A program made the position numbers and the translations under genes. Shown one piece after another: positions 43,662 through 53,201 of a stretch of DNA of 64,000 bases (position 1 is its first letter; each line of letters starts with the position of its first letter). Location of the stretch: assembly GCF_008151785.1 (NCBI RefSeq), contig NZ_CP036523.1:930001-994000 (forward strand). The letters run 5' to 3'. The DNA comes from Peptacetobacter hiranonis (GTDB lineage Bacteria > Bacillota > Clostridia > Peptostreptococcales > Peptostreptococcaceae). Under the pieces are notes generated by a model. The model had not been told where the DNA came from. It saw only the letters and a list, made by a program, of their open reading frames with translations, and made no database searches.

Positions 43662-45062
43662 ATGGAAATTAGAGCACTTGAAATAAGCGAGGCAAATTCA
43701 TATATAAAGAAAGTTTTATCTAATGATCCAATATTATACAACTTAAAGGTTAGAGGAGAGATTTCCAACTTTAAGATAAATTCTAGCGGACATGTATATT
43801 TAACATTAAAAGATGAAACATCTAAGATGAAATGTGTAATTTTTAAGGGGAATTACGACAAGTCATTACAGCTAGAAGATGGAATGAAAATAGTTGCAAA
43901 TGGATATATATCGGTATACGAAAGAGATGGAGCTTATCAGTTATATATACGAAAAGTAGAAAAAGATGGAGTAGGTAACCTTCATATAGAATTTGAAAGA
44001 TTGAAGAAAAAGTTAAACCGGGAAGGGCTATTTGATCCGAGGTTTAAGAAAAAAATACCTTATATGCCCAAAAGTATAGGTGTTGTAACATCACAAACAG
44101 GTGCAGTAATTAGAGATATAATAAATGTTGTTAGAAGAAGATTTCCTAAGGTTAATGTGTATTTGTACCCAGTTGCTGTGCAGGGAGCAAATTCTGCGGA
44201 TGAAATTGTAAAGGGGATAGAATTTTTCAACAAGATGCAGAATGTAGACACCATGATAGTTGGTAGAGGTGGTGGTTCACTTGAAGAACTTTGGTCTTTT
44301 AACGAAGAAAAGGTGGCAAGAGCTATATTTGCATCAGATATACCTATAATTTCTGCAGTTGGACATGAAGTGGACTATACGATTTGCGATTTTGTATCAG
44401 ATATGAGAGCGCCAACACCTTCTGCAGCGGCAGAAATTGCAGTGCCAGATTTGAATGAAGTGTTATATAGACTAGATAATTGTAAAAGCCAGCTAAAAAA
44501 CAATATGTCTGCAGTTATAGAGAGAGATAGAAATAAAGCTGATAATACTTTTAATTCTATATGTACCATTGTAAAAAATGATGTTATAAAATCTGGAAAG
44601 AATAATTTAGAATTAATTTCGAATAAATTGACTAGAGGTATAGAGTCTAAGATAGAAAAAGAAAAGTACCAGCTAGAAAATAATTTTTTAGAAATTTGTT
44701 CTATTGTTAAGAATGAAGTTATAAAAGAGGGTAAAAATAATTTAAAGGTTATATCTAATAGAATTGAAAATAGCATATCTAATAAAATAGATATTGAAAA
44801 ATATAGATTAGATACTGCATCTGTGAATATGGTTAATAGTATGGAACAGATTATGAGCAGTAAGAAAGAAAATATGAGAAATACAGGAGCTTTACTACAT
44901 AGCTTAAGTCCATTAGCTACGATAGATAGAGGATACTGTATGGTACAAAAAGAAGGAAAAACAGTCAACAGTACAGAAGACATAAATGTTGGTGAGTCTT
45001 TGAGTATTATGATGAGCGATGGAAATGCAGACTGTACTGTAAATTCTATAGAAAAGAAATAA
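43662..45062 (+). CDS. xseA: Exodeoxyribonuclease VII large subunit
   Basis: XseA with XseB degrades single-stranded DNA from both ends. The 466-residue protein has the N-terminal OB-fold (LKVRGEISNFKINSSGHVYL), then the catalytic region with GVVTSQTGAVIRDI, GRGGGSLEELWSFNEE and SAVGHEVDYTICDFVSDMRA, then a long coiled-coil region. Length is slightly longer than many homologues because of that helical part. It is followed by xseB, as usual. Confidence 0.94.
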   Translation: MEIRALEISEANSYIKKVLSNDPILYNLKVRGEISNFKINSSGHVYLTLKDETSKMKCVIFKGNYDKSLQLEDGMKIVANGYISVYERDGAYQLYIRKVEKDGVGNLHIEFERLKKKLNREGLFDPRFKKKIPYMPKSIGVVTSQTGAVIRDIINVVRRRFPKVNVYLYPVAVQGANSADEIVKGIEFFNKMQNVDTMIVGRGGGSLEELWSFNEEKVARAIFASDIPIISAVGHEVDYTICDFVSDMRAPTPSAAAEIAVPDLNEVLYRLDNCKSQLKNNMSAVIERDRNKADNTFNSICTIVKNDVIKSGKNNLELISNKLTRGIESKIEKEKYQLENNFLEICSIVKNEVIKEGKNNLKVISNRIENSISNKIDIEKYRLDTASVNMVNSMEQIMSSKKENMRNTGALLHSLSPLATIDRGYCMVQKEGKTVNSTEDINVGESLSIMMSDGNADCTVNSIEKK

Positions 45063-45083
45063 TTTAAATTGAGAGGTAATCCG

Positions 45084-45302
45084 ATGAGCAATATAGAAAA
45101 TATGACTTATGAACAAGCGTATTCAAGATTAGAGGAAGTTTTAAGAGCCTTAGAGGATAAGAGTACAGGACTTGATAAATCACTTGAGATGTACGAAGAA
45201 GGGGTAGCTTTATATAGAAGATGCAAGGCGCTTTTAGATGAGGCTGAAATGAAAGTTAAAAAGTTCAATGAATTAGGATTAGAAGAAGATTTTGAAAAAT
45301 AG
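45084..45302 (+). CDS. xseB: Exodeoxyribonuclease VII small subunit
   Basis: A 72-residue helical protein with MTYEQAYSRLEEVLRALEDK and GLDKSLEMYEEGVALYRRC, the standard XseB sequence. Several XseB chains bind the coiled coil of XseA. The ATG at 45084 follows GAGAGGTAATCC; the TTG at 45069 overlaps that site. It lies 21 bases after xseA and just ahead of ispA. Confidence 0.95.
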   Translation: MSNIENMTYEQAYSRLEEVLRALEDKSTGLDKSLEMYEEGVALYRRCKALLDEAEMKVKKFNELGLEEDFEK

Positions 45303-45323
45303 TTTGTTTAGGAGGAAATAAAA

Positions 45324-46211
45324 ATGGACTTTAAAGAAGAATTAAAAATAAGAGCTAATTATGCTGAAGAAATTATCAAAAAGTATATGCCAGAAGAAGT
45401 TGGTTATCAGAAAACTATAATGGAAGCCATGAATTATAGTTTAAGCTCAGGAGGAAAAAGATTAAGACCAGTTCTTACTCTTGAAGCTTGTAGAATAGTT
45501 GGTGGAGATACAGACAATGCAATTCCATTTGCAGCAGCTATAGAGATGATACATACATATTCTCTAATACATGATGACCTTCCTGCGCTTGATAATGATG
45601 ATTTAAGAAGAGGTAGAGCTACAAATCATAAAGTATTTGGTGAGGCTATGGCAATACTTGCAGGAGATGCACTTCTTAACTTTGCGTATGAAACAATGCT
45701 TAAAGAATCTATAGGAAAAGAAAATCCAGAAAGATATTTAAGAGCTACATATGAAATAGCAAAAGGAGCTGGTATCTACGGTATGGTAGGTGGACAGGTA
45801 GTAGATGTTCAGAGTGAAAATATGCAGATACCTAAAGAAAAATTAGACTACATACACGAAAATAAGACTGCAGCCATGATGGTTGGATGTATGAGAGCAG
45901 GAGCTGCTATAGGTGGAGCTGATGAAAAACAGATGGAACTTATAACAGATTATGCAAATAAAATAGGGTTAGCGTTCCAGATAGTTGACGACATACTAGA
46001 CATAGTAGGTGATGAAGCTAAGCTAGGAAAACATGTTGGAAGTGATATAGAGAATAATAAATCTACATATCCATCTTTAATGGGACTTGAAAAATCTAGA
46101 GAAATAGCTACAGAATTAATTGAGGATGCTAAAAGAAGTATATCAAAGGTAACTGATGATACAGGATTCCTAGATGGTTTAGCTGATTATATATTATCTA
46201 GAGATCATTAA
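45324..46211 (+). CDS. ispA: Farnesyl diphosphate synthase
   Basis: A 295-residue trans-isoprenyl diphosphate synthase with the first aspartate-rich motif in HDDLPALDNDDLRRGRATNH, the second in QIVDDILDIVGDEA, and SSGGKRLRPVLTLE for substrate binding. It makes farnesyl diphosphate for undecaprenyl and other isoprenoids. TTTAGGAGG precedes the ATG. Position between xseB and dxs is the classic Firmicutes order. Confidence 0.95.
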   Translation: MDFKEELKIRANYAEEIIKKYMPEEVGYQKTIMEAMNYSLSSGGKRLRPVLTLEACRIVGGDTDNAIPFAAAIEMIHTYSLIHDDLPALDNDDLRRGRATNHKVFGEAMAILAGDALLNFAYETMLKESIGKENPERYLRATYEIAKGAGIYGMVGGQVVDVQSENMQIPKEKLDYIHENKTAAMMVGCMRAGAAIGGADEKQMELITDYANKIGLAFQIVDDILDIVGDEAKLGKHVGSDIENNKSTYPSLMGLEKSREIATELIEDAKRSISKVTDDTGFLDGLADYILSRDH

Positions 46212-46231
46212 TTTTTATAAGGAGGTATATT

Positions 46232-46669
46232 ATGAAATACCTTATGGAATTTTCACACAATGGAGCATTGGCGATAAGTATAATAGCTTGTTTTCTTGCC
46301 CAATTTATAAAAATATTTACAGGAAAAGAAAAAAGAATTGATATAAAAAGAATAACTACATCTGGAGGAATGCCTAGTTCTCATACTTCATTTGTAACGA
46401 GCCTAGCTACTGTTGTGGGTCTAGTAGATGGATTCCACTCTACAAACTTTGCAATAGCTGTGGTTTTTGCTGCTATTGTAATGTACGATGCGGCTGGAGT
46501 TAGAAGAGCTGTTGGAAAACAGGCGACAATATTAAATCAGATGTTGGAAGACCTTCAGCATGGAAAAATAATACAGAATGAAAAATTGAAGGAGCTTATT
46601 GGACATACGCCTTTTGAGGTTTTAGGTGGTGCTATATTAGGGATAATAGTGGCACTTGTACTTATCTAA
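46232..46669 (+). CDS. Divergent PAP2 family (DUF212) membrane protein
   Basis: A 145-residue membrane protein of the DUF212 family, with [19 protein letters not shown] (an acid-phosphatase-like motif), [18 protein letters not shown] and [15 protein letters not shown]. Such proteins are related to PAP2 phosphatases and lie between ispA and dxs in Clostridia, so a role in isoprenoid or lipid phosphate turnover is possible. AAGGAGGTATATT precedes the ATG. Substrate is unknown. Confidence 0.86.
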   Translation: MKYLMEFSHNGALAISIIACFLAQFIKIFTGKEKRIDIKRITTSGGMPSSHTSFVTSLATVVGLVDGFHSTNFAIAVVFAAIVMYDAAGVRRAVGKQATILNQMLEDLQHGKIIQNEKLKELIGHTPFEVLGGAILGIIVALVLI

Positions 46670-46688
46670 TAAAGTAGGGGTGAGAATA

Positions 46689-48545
46689 ATGTACAAATAT
46701 TTGGATAAAGTAAACTCTCCTAAAGATATAAAAAATATGAGCATAGAGGAGTTAGATCTTCTTGCAAAAGATATTAGAAAGTTTTTAGTGAGATCTGTAT
46801 CAAAAACAGGTGGACACTTGGCGTCTAATTTAGGGGTAGTTGAATTGACATTGGCACTACATAAAGTGTTTGATAGTCCGAAAGATAAAATAGTATGGGA
46901 TGTTGGGCATCAGTCATACGTACATAAGATTATTACAGGAAGAAAAGATAAATTTAACACATTAAGACAACTTGATGGAATGAGTGGATTCCCTAAAGAA
47001 AAAGAAAGTTGTCACGATATAATAGACACTGGTCATAGTTCTACTTCTATATCAACAGCAGTTGGACTTGCATGTGCAAGAGATATAAAAGGTGAGGATG
47101 GAAGTGTCATAGCGGTTATAGGGGATGGCTCTATAACTGGTGGTATGGCTCTTGAGGCTATAAATCAGCTTGGATATATAAAAAATGATATGATTATCAT
47201 TTTAAATGACAATGAAATGTCTATAGATAAAAATGTAGGTGGTATGTCTACATATATGTCTAGTTTAATTAGAAATTCTAAAGTCCATAAAATGAAAGGC
47301 GAAGTAGATAGAATTTTAAATATGACTAGTACAGGCGGACAGATATCAAGAGCTGCAAGTAGACTTACAGATACTATAATGTATAGCTTTGTGCCACAAG
47401 AATGTGCATTTTTTGACTCTATAGGTGTTAAATACTATGGACCTATAGATGGGCATAATATAAGTGATTTAATAGCGTGTCTAAAAAATGCAAAGGAAAG
47501 AAAAGGTCCTATGCTTCTTCATGTAATTACAAAGAAGGGGAAAGGATATAGATATGCTGAGGAACATCCAGATAAATATCATGGCGTTTCTAAGTTTGAT
47601 ATTAGAGAAGGTGTACAGCCTTCTGGTAAAAAGAGCATATCTGCAGCTGTAGGAGAAAAATTATCTCAAATGGCATGTGTAGATGACAGAATAGTAGCTA
47701 TAACTGCTGCTATGCCATCAGGAACAGGATTAAATATATTTGAAAAAAATCATCCAAATAGATATTACGATGTTGGTATTGCTGAACAGCATGCAGTTGC
47801 ATTTTCGGCAGGTCTTGCGAAAAATGGAATGAAACCTTATTTTGCTGTGTATTCATCATTCCTTCAGAGAGGGTATGATCAGGTTTTACACGATGTATGT
47901 ATTACAGGCAAAAATGTTACATTCCTTATAGATAGAGCAGGCCTTGTAGGAAATGATGGAGAAACACACCATGGTGAGTTTGACTTATCATACTTAAATA
48001 GTATACCTGGTATAACAGTTATGGCTCCAAAGGATACAAAAGAGCTTATGTATATGATGGATTTATCACTAGAAATAGACGGACCATGTGCTATAAGATA
48101 TCCTCGAGGAAATTCATACGAGCTTAATACGGGATGTTATGGAAAAATAAAAGTCGGTACATATGAGATTTTAAAAGAAGGAGAAGATACAGTAATTTTA
48201 GCGATAGGTGATATGGTTAAAAATGCTCTTGAAGCAGCTGAATCTCTTGAAAAAGAAGGCATAAGCGTAGGAGTTGTAAATGCTAGATTTTTAAAACCCG
48301 TAGATGAAAAAATATTAGATGAAGTTTTCTCTAAATATAAAAATATTGTTACTGTAGAGGACAATATAATTGTAGGCGGATTTGGAAGCAGGATATTGCA
48401 GTATGCATCAGAAAAGGAATATAATAACAAGGTGATAAATATAGCATTACCAGAAAGATTTATTACGCATGGTGGATGTGATGAGCTACAAGAATTAGCT
48501 GGAATATCAGTGAATAAAATTGCAGAAAGAATTAAAAAAATTTAG
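46689..48545 (+). CDS. dxs: 1-deoxy-D-xylulose-5-phosphate synthase
   Basis: Dxs joins pyruvate and glyceraldehyde 3-phosphate in the first step of the MEP isoprenoid pathway, using thiamine diphosphate. The 618-residue protein has [19 protein letters not shown], the thiamine-binding [23 protein letters not shown], and the catalytic [15 protein letters not shown]. The ATG at 46689 follows AGGGGTGAG. It pairs with the neighbouring ispA in making prenyl diphosphates. Confidence 0.95.
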   Translation: MYKYLDKVNSPKDIKNMSIEELDLLAKDIRKFLVRSVSKTGGHLASNLGVVELTLALHKVFDSPKDKIVWDVGHQSYVHKIITGRKDKFNTLRQLDGMSGFPKEKESCHDIIDTGHSSTSISTAVGLACARDIKGEDGSVIAVIGDGSITGGMALEAINQLGYIKNDMIIILNDNEMSIDKNVGGMSTYMSSLIRNSKVHKMKGEVDRILNMTSTGGQISRAASRLTDTIMYSFVPQECAFFDSIGVKYYGPIDGHNISDLIACLKNAKERKGPMLLHVITKKGKGYRYAEEHPDKYHGVSKFDIREGVQPSGKKSISAAVGEKLSQMACVDDRIVAITAAMPSGTGLNIFEKNHPNRYYDVGIAEQHAVAFSAGLAKNGMKPYFAVYSSFLQRGYDQVLHDVCITGKNVTFLIDRAGLVGNDGETHHGEFDLSYLNSIPGITVMAPKDTKELMYMMDLSLEIDGPCAIRYPRGNSYELNTGCYGKIKVGTYEILKEGEDTVILAIGDMVKNALEAAESLEKEGISVGVVNARFLKPVDEKILDEVFSKYKNIVTVEDNIIVGGFGSRILQYASEKEYNNKVINIALPERFITHGGCDELQELAGISVNKIAERIKKI

Positions 48546-48589
48546 AGTTTATAATTGTATAAAAAGTATAAATTCTGGAAAGGATTAAT

Positions 48590-49402
48590 ATGAAGAAGAG
48601 AATAGATGTACTTCTAGTTGAGCAGGGTTACTTTGAAAGTAGAGAGAGAGCTAAAAAGGCTATAATGGCTGGATTAGTTTTTGTAGATAATCAGAGATGT
48701 GACAAGGCTGGAACAGAAGTGAAAGAAGATGCAAATATAGAAGTTAAGGGAAATCCTATACCTTATGTAAGTAGAGGTGGTCTTAAACTAGAAAAGGCTA
48801 TGAAAAACTTTGATCTTACATTAGAGGGAAAAATATGTATGGATATCGGAGCTTCTACAGGAGGATTTACAGATTGTATGCTTCAGAATGGAGCTATAAA
48901 AGTATTCTCTATAGATGTCGGATATGGGCAGTTAGCATGGAAGCTTAGAAGTGATGAGAGAGTAGTGTGCATGGAGAGAACTAATATAAGAAATGTAACT
49001 ACTGAGGACTTAAAAGAGTTCCCTGATTTTGCTTCTATAGACGTATCATTTATATCATTAAAATTAGTACTTCCTGTAGCTAAAAAGCTACTAAGAGATG
49101 GTGGAGAAATAGTTGCGCTTATAAAACCGCAGTTTGAAGCAGGAAGAGAAAAAGTAGGTAAAAAAGGTGTCGTAAGAGAAACATCTACTCATATAGAAGT
49201 TATAGAAATGATATCTGACTTTGCTGTAGAAAATGGATTTGCTATTAAAAATCTAGATTTCTCACCTATAAAAGGACCAGAAGGAAATATAGAATATTTA
49301 ATACACCTATGTACTTCTAATGAAGGATTTACTTACGATAGAGAAAAACACTTTGAAAATATAAGAACAGTGGTTGAAAAATCACATCAGCTTAGCAAAT
49401 AA
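48590..49402 (+). CDS. tlyA: TlyA family rRNA methyltransferase
   Basis: A 270-residue protein with an N-terminal S4 RNA-binding domain (RIDVLLVEQGYFESRERAKK) and an FtsJ-type methyltransferase domain with the SAM motif DIGASTGGFTDCMLQNGA and later IKPQFEAGREKVGKKGVVR. TlyA proteins 2'-O-methylate ribosomal RNA in both subunits and may also be labelled hemolysins. The start at 48590 lies after GGAAAGGATTA. In most Clostridia nadK and argR follow; here recN follows directly. Confidence 0.93.
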   Translation: MKKRIDVLLVEQGYFESRERAKKAIMAGLVFVDNQRCDKAGTEVKEDANIEVKGNPIPYVSRGGLKLEKAMKNFDLTLEGKICMDIGASTGGFTDCMLQNGAIKVFSIDVGYGQLAWKLRSDERVVCMERTNIRNVTTEDLKEFPDFASIDVSFISLKLVLPVAKKLLRDGGEIVALIKPQFEAGREKVGKKGVVRETSTHIEVIEMISDFAVENGFAIKNLDFSPIKGPEGNIEYLIHLCTSNEGFTYDREKHFENIRTVVEKSHQLSK

Positions 49403-49424
49403 CCCGTAATATAGGGTTATTTTG
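49398..49424 (+). terminator. Weak terminator-like hairpin after tlyA
   Basis: AATAACCC and GGGTTATT form a perfect stem across the tlyA stop codon, followed by TTTGC, a very short T-run. Partial termination is possible. Confidence 0.45.
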
Positions 49425-49544
49425 CTAAAATGTATAAATTAAATTTTATAAAATAAATATTAAAAATGGAAAATTTGCACGAAATCGATATGATTTGTGA
49501 GCTGGGAGGTGAGTTTGTAGTATTTTTATATACTACATATTGGT

Positions 49545-51230
49545 TTGATTCTCGAAATATATATGAAAAATTGTGCTCTTGTAGAGGAGTTAAGGCTCAC
49601 TATAGACAAAAACTTAAATATTTTAACAGGAGAAACAGGGTCTGGAAAATCTATAATAATAGATGCACTGGGTTTATGTCTTGGAAATAAATATGATAAA
49701 TCATTTTTAAGAAAGGGAACTGATAAAGGGTTTGTAGAAACAGTTTTCTATTCGGAAAATGAAAATCTAAAAAGAATAATGTCTGAAAATGATATTGATA
49801 TGGAAGATGGAGTAGTTACAATAACAAGGGTAATATATTCCGATGGGAAAAGTACTGCAAGAGTTAATGGTAGAACAATAAAATTATCTCTTCTTAAGGA
49901 GATAGTATCCTACTTGATAGATGTTCATGGGCAGCACCAAAACCAGTTATTATTTGATCCTAGTAGACATTTGAAATTCATAGATGCATTTGCTGGAGAG
50001 AAAATAATGGACGCAAAAATGGAGTATAAAGAGCTTTATGCTGAGTATTCCAAAGTTAAGTCGGAACTATTGAGATTGAACGATAACAAGGATGAAATGG
50101 AAATTCAAAGGGAAATAGATTTATTAAAATTCCAAATAGATGAGATAGAATCTGCAAATTTAAATCCTGATGAATATGAAGAGCTTATACAGAAGAGAGA
50201 TGTATTTAGAAATAGCGAAAAAATATTCAATAATCTAAATGTATCTTATGAAGCAATTCACAACAGCGAGATAAATGCTATTGATATAGTAGGTAGAGTT
50301 GTAAGTGAGTTATCTTCTATATCGTCTTTTGATAAGAAAATAGGGGATATTTACAATGAAGTAGAGAGAATAATGTATGAGCTTCAGGATTTATCTGGAG
50401 AAATAAGAGATTATAAAGACAGCATTAATTTTGAGCCATATGAACTTGAGCAGATAGAAATAAGATTAAATGATATTAATAATCTTAGAAGAAAATATGG
50501 AGATACGATAGAGGATATCTTCAAATTCCATGAAAAAATTTCGAAAAGATTATATGATATTTTAAATAGGGATGAAGAAAAAGAAAGATTAAAGGAAAAG
50601 CTAGAATCTATAGAGGTAGAATTATATAAAAAATCAGAAGTATTAAGTAAAATTAGAAAAGAACAAGCTGAAAAGATGTCTGAACTTCTAATTCAAGAGC
50701 TAGATAGTATGGATATGAAGAATGTAAGATTCTGTACAGAGTTTAGTGATAGAGATTTTACAGCAGAAGGAAGAGATTTTGCAGAGTTTATGATTTCTTT
50801 CAATGTTGGAGAGGATTTAAGACCTATTTCCAAAGTTGCTTCAGGTGGGGAGATATCGAGATTTATGCTTGCATTTAAAACTATTTTAGCTGATACAGAT
50901 GAGATAGAAACATTGGTATTTGATGAAATAGATACAGGTATAAGTGGTATTGCCGCACAAAATGTCGGTGAAAAGCTATCAGACATAGCTACTAAAAAAC
51001 AGATTATATGTATAACGCATCTTCCACAGATTGCTGCAAATGCAGATACACACTATTGCATAGAAAAGAAAACAGACGGTGAAAGAACATTTACAGTTGT
51101 TGAAAAGCTAGACGGCGATGGAAGAAAAAGAGAAATCTCAAGACTTATATCTGGAAAACAGATAACAGAAAAAACAATAGAGCATGCAAAGGAAATACTT
51201 TCTCTTGCTGAGGAATACAAATGTAGATAA
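49545..51230 (+). CDS. recN: DNA repair protein RecN
   Basis: RecN is an SMC-like ATPase in double-strand break repair. The 561-residue protein has Walker A TGETGSGKSIIIDALG, a long coiled coil, the ABC signature ASGGEISRFMLAFK and Walker B LVFDEIDTGISG. The start is unusual: family alignment (ILEIYMKNCALVEEL) calls for the TTG at 49545, yet the strong ribosome site GGGAGGTGAG is about 33 bases upstream. A hairpin GTAGTAT/ATACTAC (49517-49536) sits between, which could bring the site near the start. Confidence 0.92.
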   Translation: MILEIYMKNCALVEELRLTIDKNLNILTGETGSGKSIIIDALGLCLGNKYDKSFLRKGTDKGFVETVFYSENENLKRIMSENDIDMEDGVVTITRVIYSDGKSTARVNGRTIKLSLLKEIVSYLIDVHGQHQNQLLFDPSRHLKFIDAFAGEKIMDAKMEYKELYAEYSKVKSELLRLNDNKDEMEIQREIDLLKFQIDEIESANLNPDEYEELIQKRDVFRNSEKIFNNLNVSYEAIHNSEINAIDIVGRVVSELSSISSFDKKIGDIYNEVERIMYELQDLSGEIRDYKDSINFEPYELEQIEIRLNDINNLRRKYGDTIEDIFKFHEKISKRLYDILNRDEEKERLKEKLESIEVELYKKSEVLSKIRKEQAEKMSELLIQELDSMDMKNVRFCTEFSDRDFTAEGRDFAEFMISFNVGEDLRPISKVASGGEISRFMLAFKTILADTDEIETLVFDEIDTGISGIAAQNVGEKLSDIATKKQIICITHLPQIAANADTHYCIEKKTDGERTFTVVEKLDGDGRKREISRLISGKQITEKTIEHAKEILSLAEEYKCR

Positions 51231-51288
51231 CTGTATTTAAAAACGTATAAAAGATAATCAATAAACTTATGGGAAATGGGGGATAAAA

Positions 51289-51765
51289 ATGAGGTGTATT
51301 GATAAACCTTTATATAATACTATATGCGGGTATATAGAAAAGGATCAATATGAAACGTTGGATATTGATGATATACGTTGCATAAGTTCAATAGAAATTG
51401 ATACAAGTGAATTTATAAATTATTTGGGTATTCGCTCAAAACTAAAAGGGTATAGGTATATAAAGGAATCTATATATATTGAGCTTTTAAGAGATACAAA
51501 GTATGATATAAAAGAAGATAGCACTACTATTGCAACTATAGCAAATAAAAATAATACTGAAAAGACAAATATAGAGAGAAGTATTAGATATGCTATACAA
51601 GATTTAAAAAAGAATAGGGATTATGAGGAACTTAATCAAATTTTAGGGCGTGATATTTTTTCAAAAAATGATATTCCAACAAATATGGAATTTGTATTTT
51701 GTGCAGCTGAAAAGATAAGAAATTCTAAAACAAGAATAAGTCCTTATATGAGTAAAATACATTAA
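51289..51765 (+). CDS. Spo0A C-terminal-domain protein lacking the receiver domain
   Basis: A 158-residue protein whose residues about 40-146 match the DNA-binding domain of the sporulation master regulator Spo0A: LGIRSKLKGYRYIKESI, IERSIRYAI (the recognition-helix region) and PTNMEFVFCAAEKIR. The first 40 residues are not a receiver domain, so phosphorylation control is lost. It sits directly after recN, the ancestral place of spoIVB-spo0A, with spoIVB missing. GGGGGAT precedes the ATG and the frame is intact. It is either a decaying remnant or a reduced, constitutive DNA-binding regulator; the intact frame favours some retained use. Confidence 0.82.
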   Translation: MRCIDKPLYNTICGYIEKDQYETLDIDDIRCISSIEIDTSEFINYLGIRSKLKGYRYIKESIYIELLRDTKYDIKEDSTTIATIANKNNTEKTNIERSIRYAIQDLKKNRDYEELNQILGRDIFSKNDIPTNMEFVFCAAEKIRNSKTRISPYMSKIH

Positions 51766-51819
51766 AGTATAAAGTGTTATAAAATTAATAGGTTAAAAAA
51801 GAAAAAGAAAGCTATAGTT

Positions 51820-51853
51820 ATGGGAGTTTAGGAAATCTAACCTCCCTATTTTT
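51820..51853 (+). terminator. Terminator after the Spo0A-like gene
   Basis: GGGAG.TTAG and CTAA.CTCCC form a stem with a short loop, followed by TATTTTT. Confidence 0.7.
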
Positions 51854-52056
51854 GTATAAAAAATCAGATTGAAAAATAAAAAAATATTTTAAAAAATATA
51901 TAAGTAGATAGCTAAGATTATGTAATTTCAAAAGTTTCAAAGAAATCGCTAAAAAATAAATTAAAAAAAAATAAATCTAAAAATGTTAAAAATAAGCGGT
52001 TAAATAAAAAATATGGTATAATATAATGTGATTTTATGAAATTTGGAGGGTTTGAT

Positions 52057-53178
52057 ATGATAGTCAAGGCACCGATAAGGGTAGACCGCAAAACAAAGAA
52101 GCTTGCTAAAAGAATTCAACCTGGTGAGATAGCAGTCATCAACCATGTTGATATAGATGAGGTTGCAGCAAATTCTTTAGTTGAAGCTAAGGTCAAATTA
52201 GTTATAAATGCTGCTGAGTCTATAAGTGGTAGATATCCTAATAAGGGACCTGGGATTTTAACAGAAAACAACATACTTATAATAGATAGAGTAGGAGAAG
52301 AACTTTTTAATAATGTATCTGAAGGTGAAACATTGCTGATAGAAGATGGTAAAATATTTAGAGGCGATGAACTTATAGGGGAAGGCGATGTTCTTACTAG
52401 AGAAAAGGTAGCTGTTCAGATAAAGTTAGCGTATGATAACTTAGGTGAAGAACTAGATAGATTTATAGACAATACTATAGAATATGCTAAAAAAGAAAAA
52501 GGTTTTATACTTGGTGAAGTTGAAATACCTAAGGTTAAAACAATATATCAGGGAAAACAGGTACTTATAGTTGTAAGAGGACAGGACTATAAAGAAGATT
52601 TAGCTACAATGATTTCTTATATTGAAGAGGTTAAACCAATACTAGTAGGTGTTGATGGTGGAGCAGATGCACTTATGGAATTTGGATATAAACCAGATGT
52701 TGTTGTAGGGGATATGGATAGTGTAAGCGATGAGTCATTAAAGGCAGCTGGAGAAATCGTTGTACATGCATACACAGATGGTAGAGCACCTGGACTAAAA
52801 AGAGTACAGGATTTAGGGCTTGATGCTGTAGTATTCCCAGCACCAGGAACAAGTGAAGACATAGCTATGCTTATAGCATATGAATACAATGCTGAGCTTA
52901 TAGTTGCACTTGGAACTCATTCTAATATAATAGACTTCCTTGAAAAAGGTAGAAAAGGTATGGCGAGTACATTCCTAGTTAGAATGAAGATAGGTGCAAA
53001 GCTTATAGATGCAAAAGGTGTAAACCTTTTATACAGAAGTAAATTAAAAATAAAATATATTTGGGCATTAATAGCGACTGCATTATTCCCAGTATTAATA
53101 CTGGCATCATTATCTCCAAGAATGCAGCAGTTTATACAGCTTATGCAGCTAAAATTAAGAATAATGCTTAATATGTAG
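52057..53178 (+). CDS. steA: SteA-like cytokinetic ring protein
   Basis: A 373-residue protein of the SteA family (formerly a thiamine-pyrophosphokinase-like hypothetical). It has GVDGGADALMEFGYKPDVVVGDMDSV, a fold also seen in the thiN product of this window, and one C-terminal membrane segment (IWALIATALFPVLIL). In actinobacteria SteA and SteB support septal division. The ATG at 52057 follows TTTGGAGGG; the upstream frame has no ribosome site. It starts a cell-envelope operon of about six genes. Confidence 0.85.
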   Translation: MIVKAPIRVDRKTKKLAKRIQPGEIAVINHVDIDEVAANSLVEAKVKLVINAAESISGRYPNKGPGILTENNILIIDRVGEELFNNVSEGETLLIEDGKIFRGDELIGEGDVLTREKVAVQIKLAYDNLGEELDRFIDNTIEYAKKEKGFILGEVEIPKVKTIYQGKQVLIVVRGQDYKEDLATMISYIEEVKPILVGVDGGADALMEFGYKPDVVVGDMDSVSDESLKAAGEIVVHAYTDGRAPGLKRVQDLGLDAVVFPAPGTSEDIAMLIAYEYNAELIVALGTHSNIIDFLEKGRKGMASTFLVRMKIGAKLIDAKGVNLLYRSKLKIKYIWALIATALFPVLILASLSPRMQQFIQLMQLKLRIMLNM

Positions 53179-53201
53179 TTTTTAGCAGGAGGAAAAATAT
53201 T

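Noticed and set aside
44375-45091. A 238-codon antisense frame within xseA
   Set aside because: It is a low-complexity Ser/Leu/Ile-rich translation of the coiled-coil region on the wrong strand.
49466-49690. A 74-codon frame overlapping the start of recN
   Set aside because: It overlaps the Walker A region of RecN in another frame, shows no family, and its composition is that of a shadow frame. A leader-peptide role is not excluded.
52057-53178. Second thiamine pyrophosphokinase
   Set aside because: The DGGAD and GDMDSV motifs resemble thiN, but length, C-terminal membrane helix and SteB-like neighbour fit SteA.
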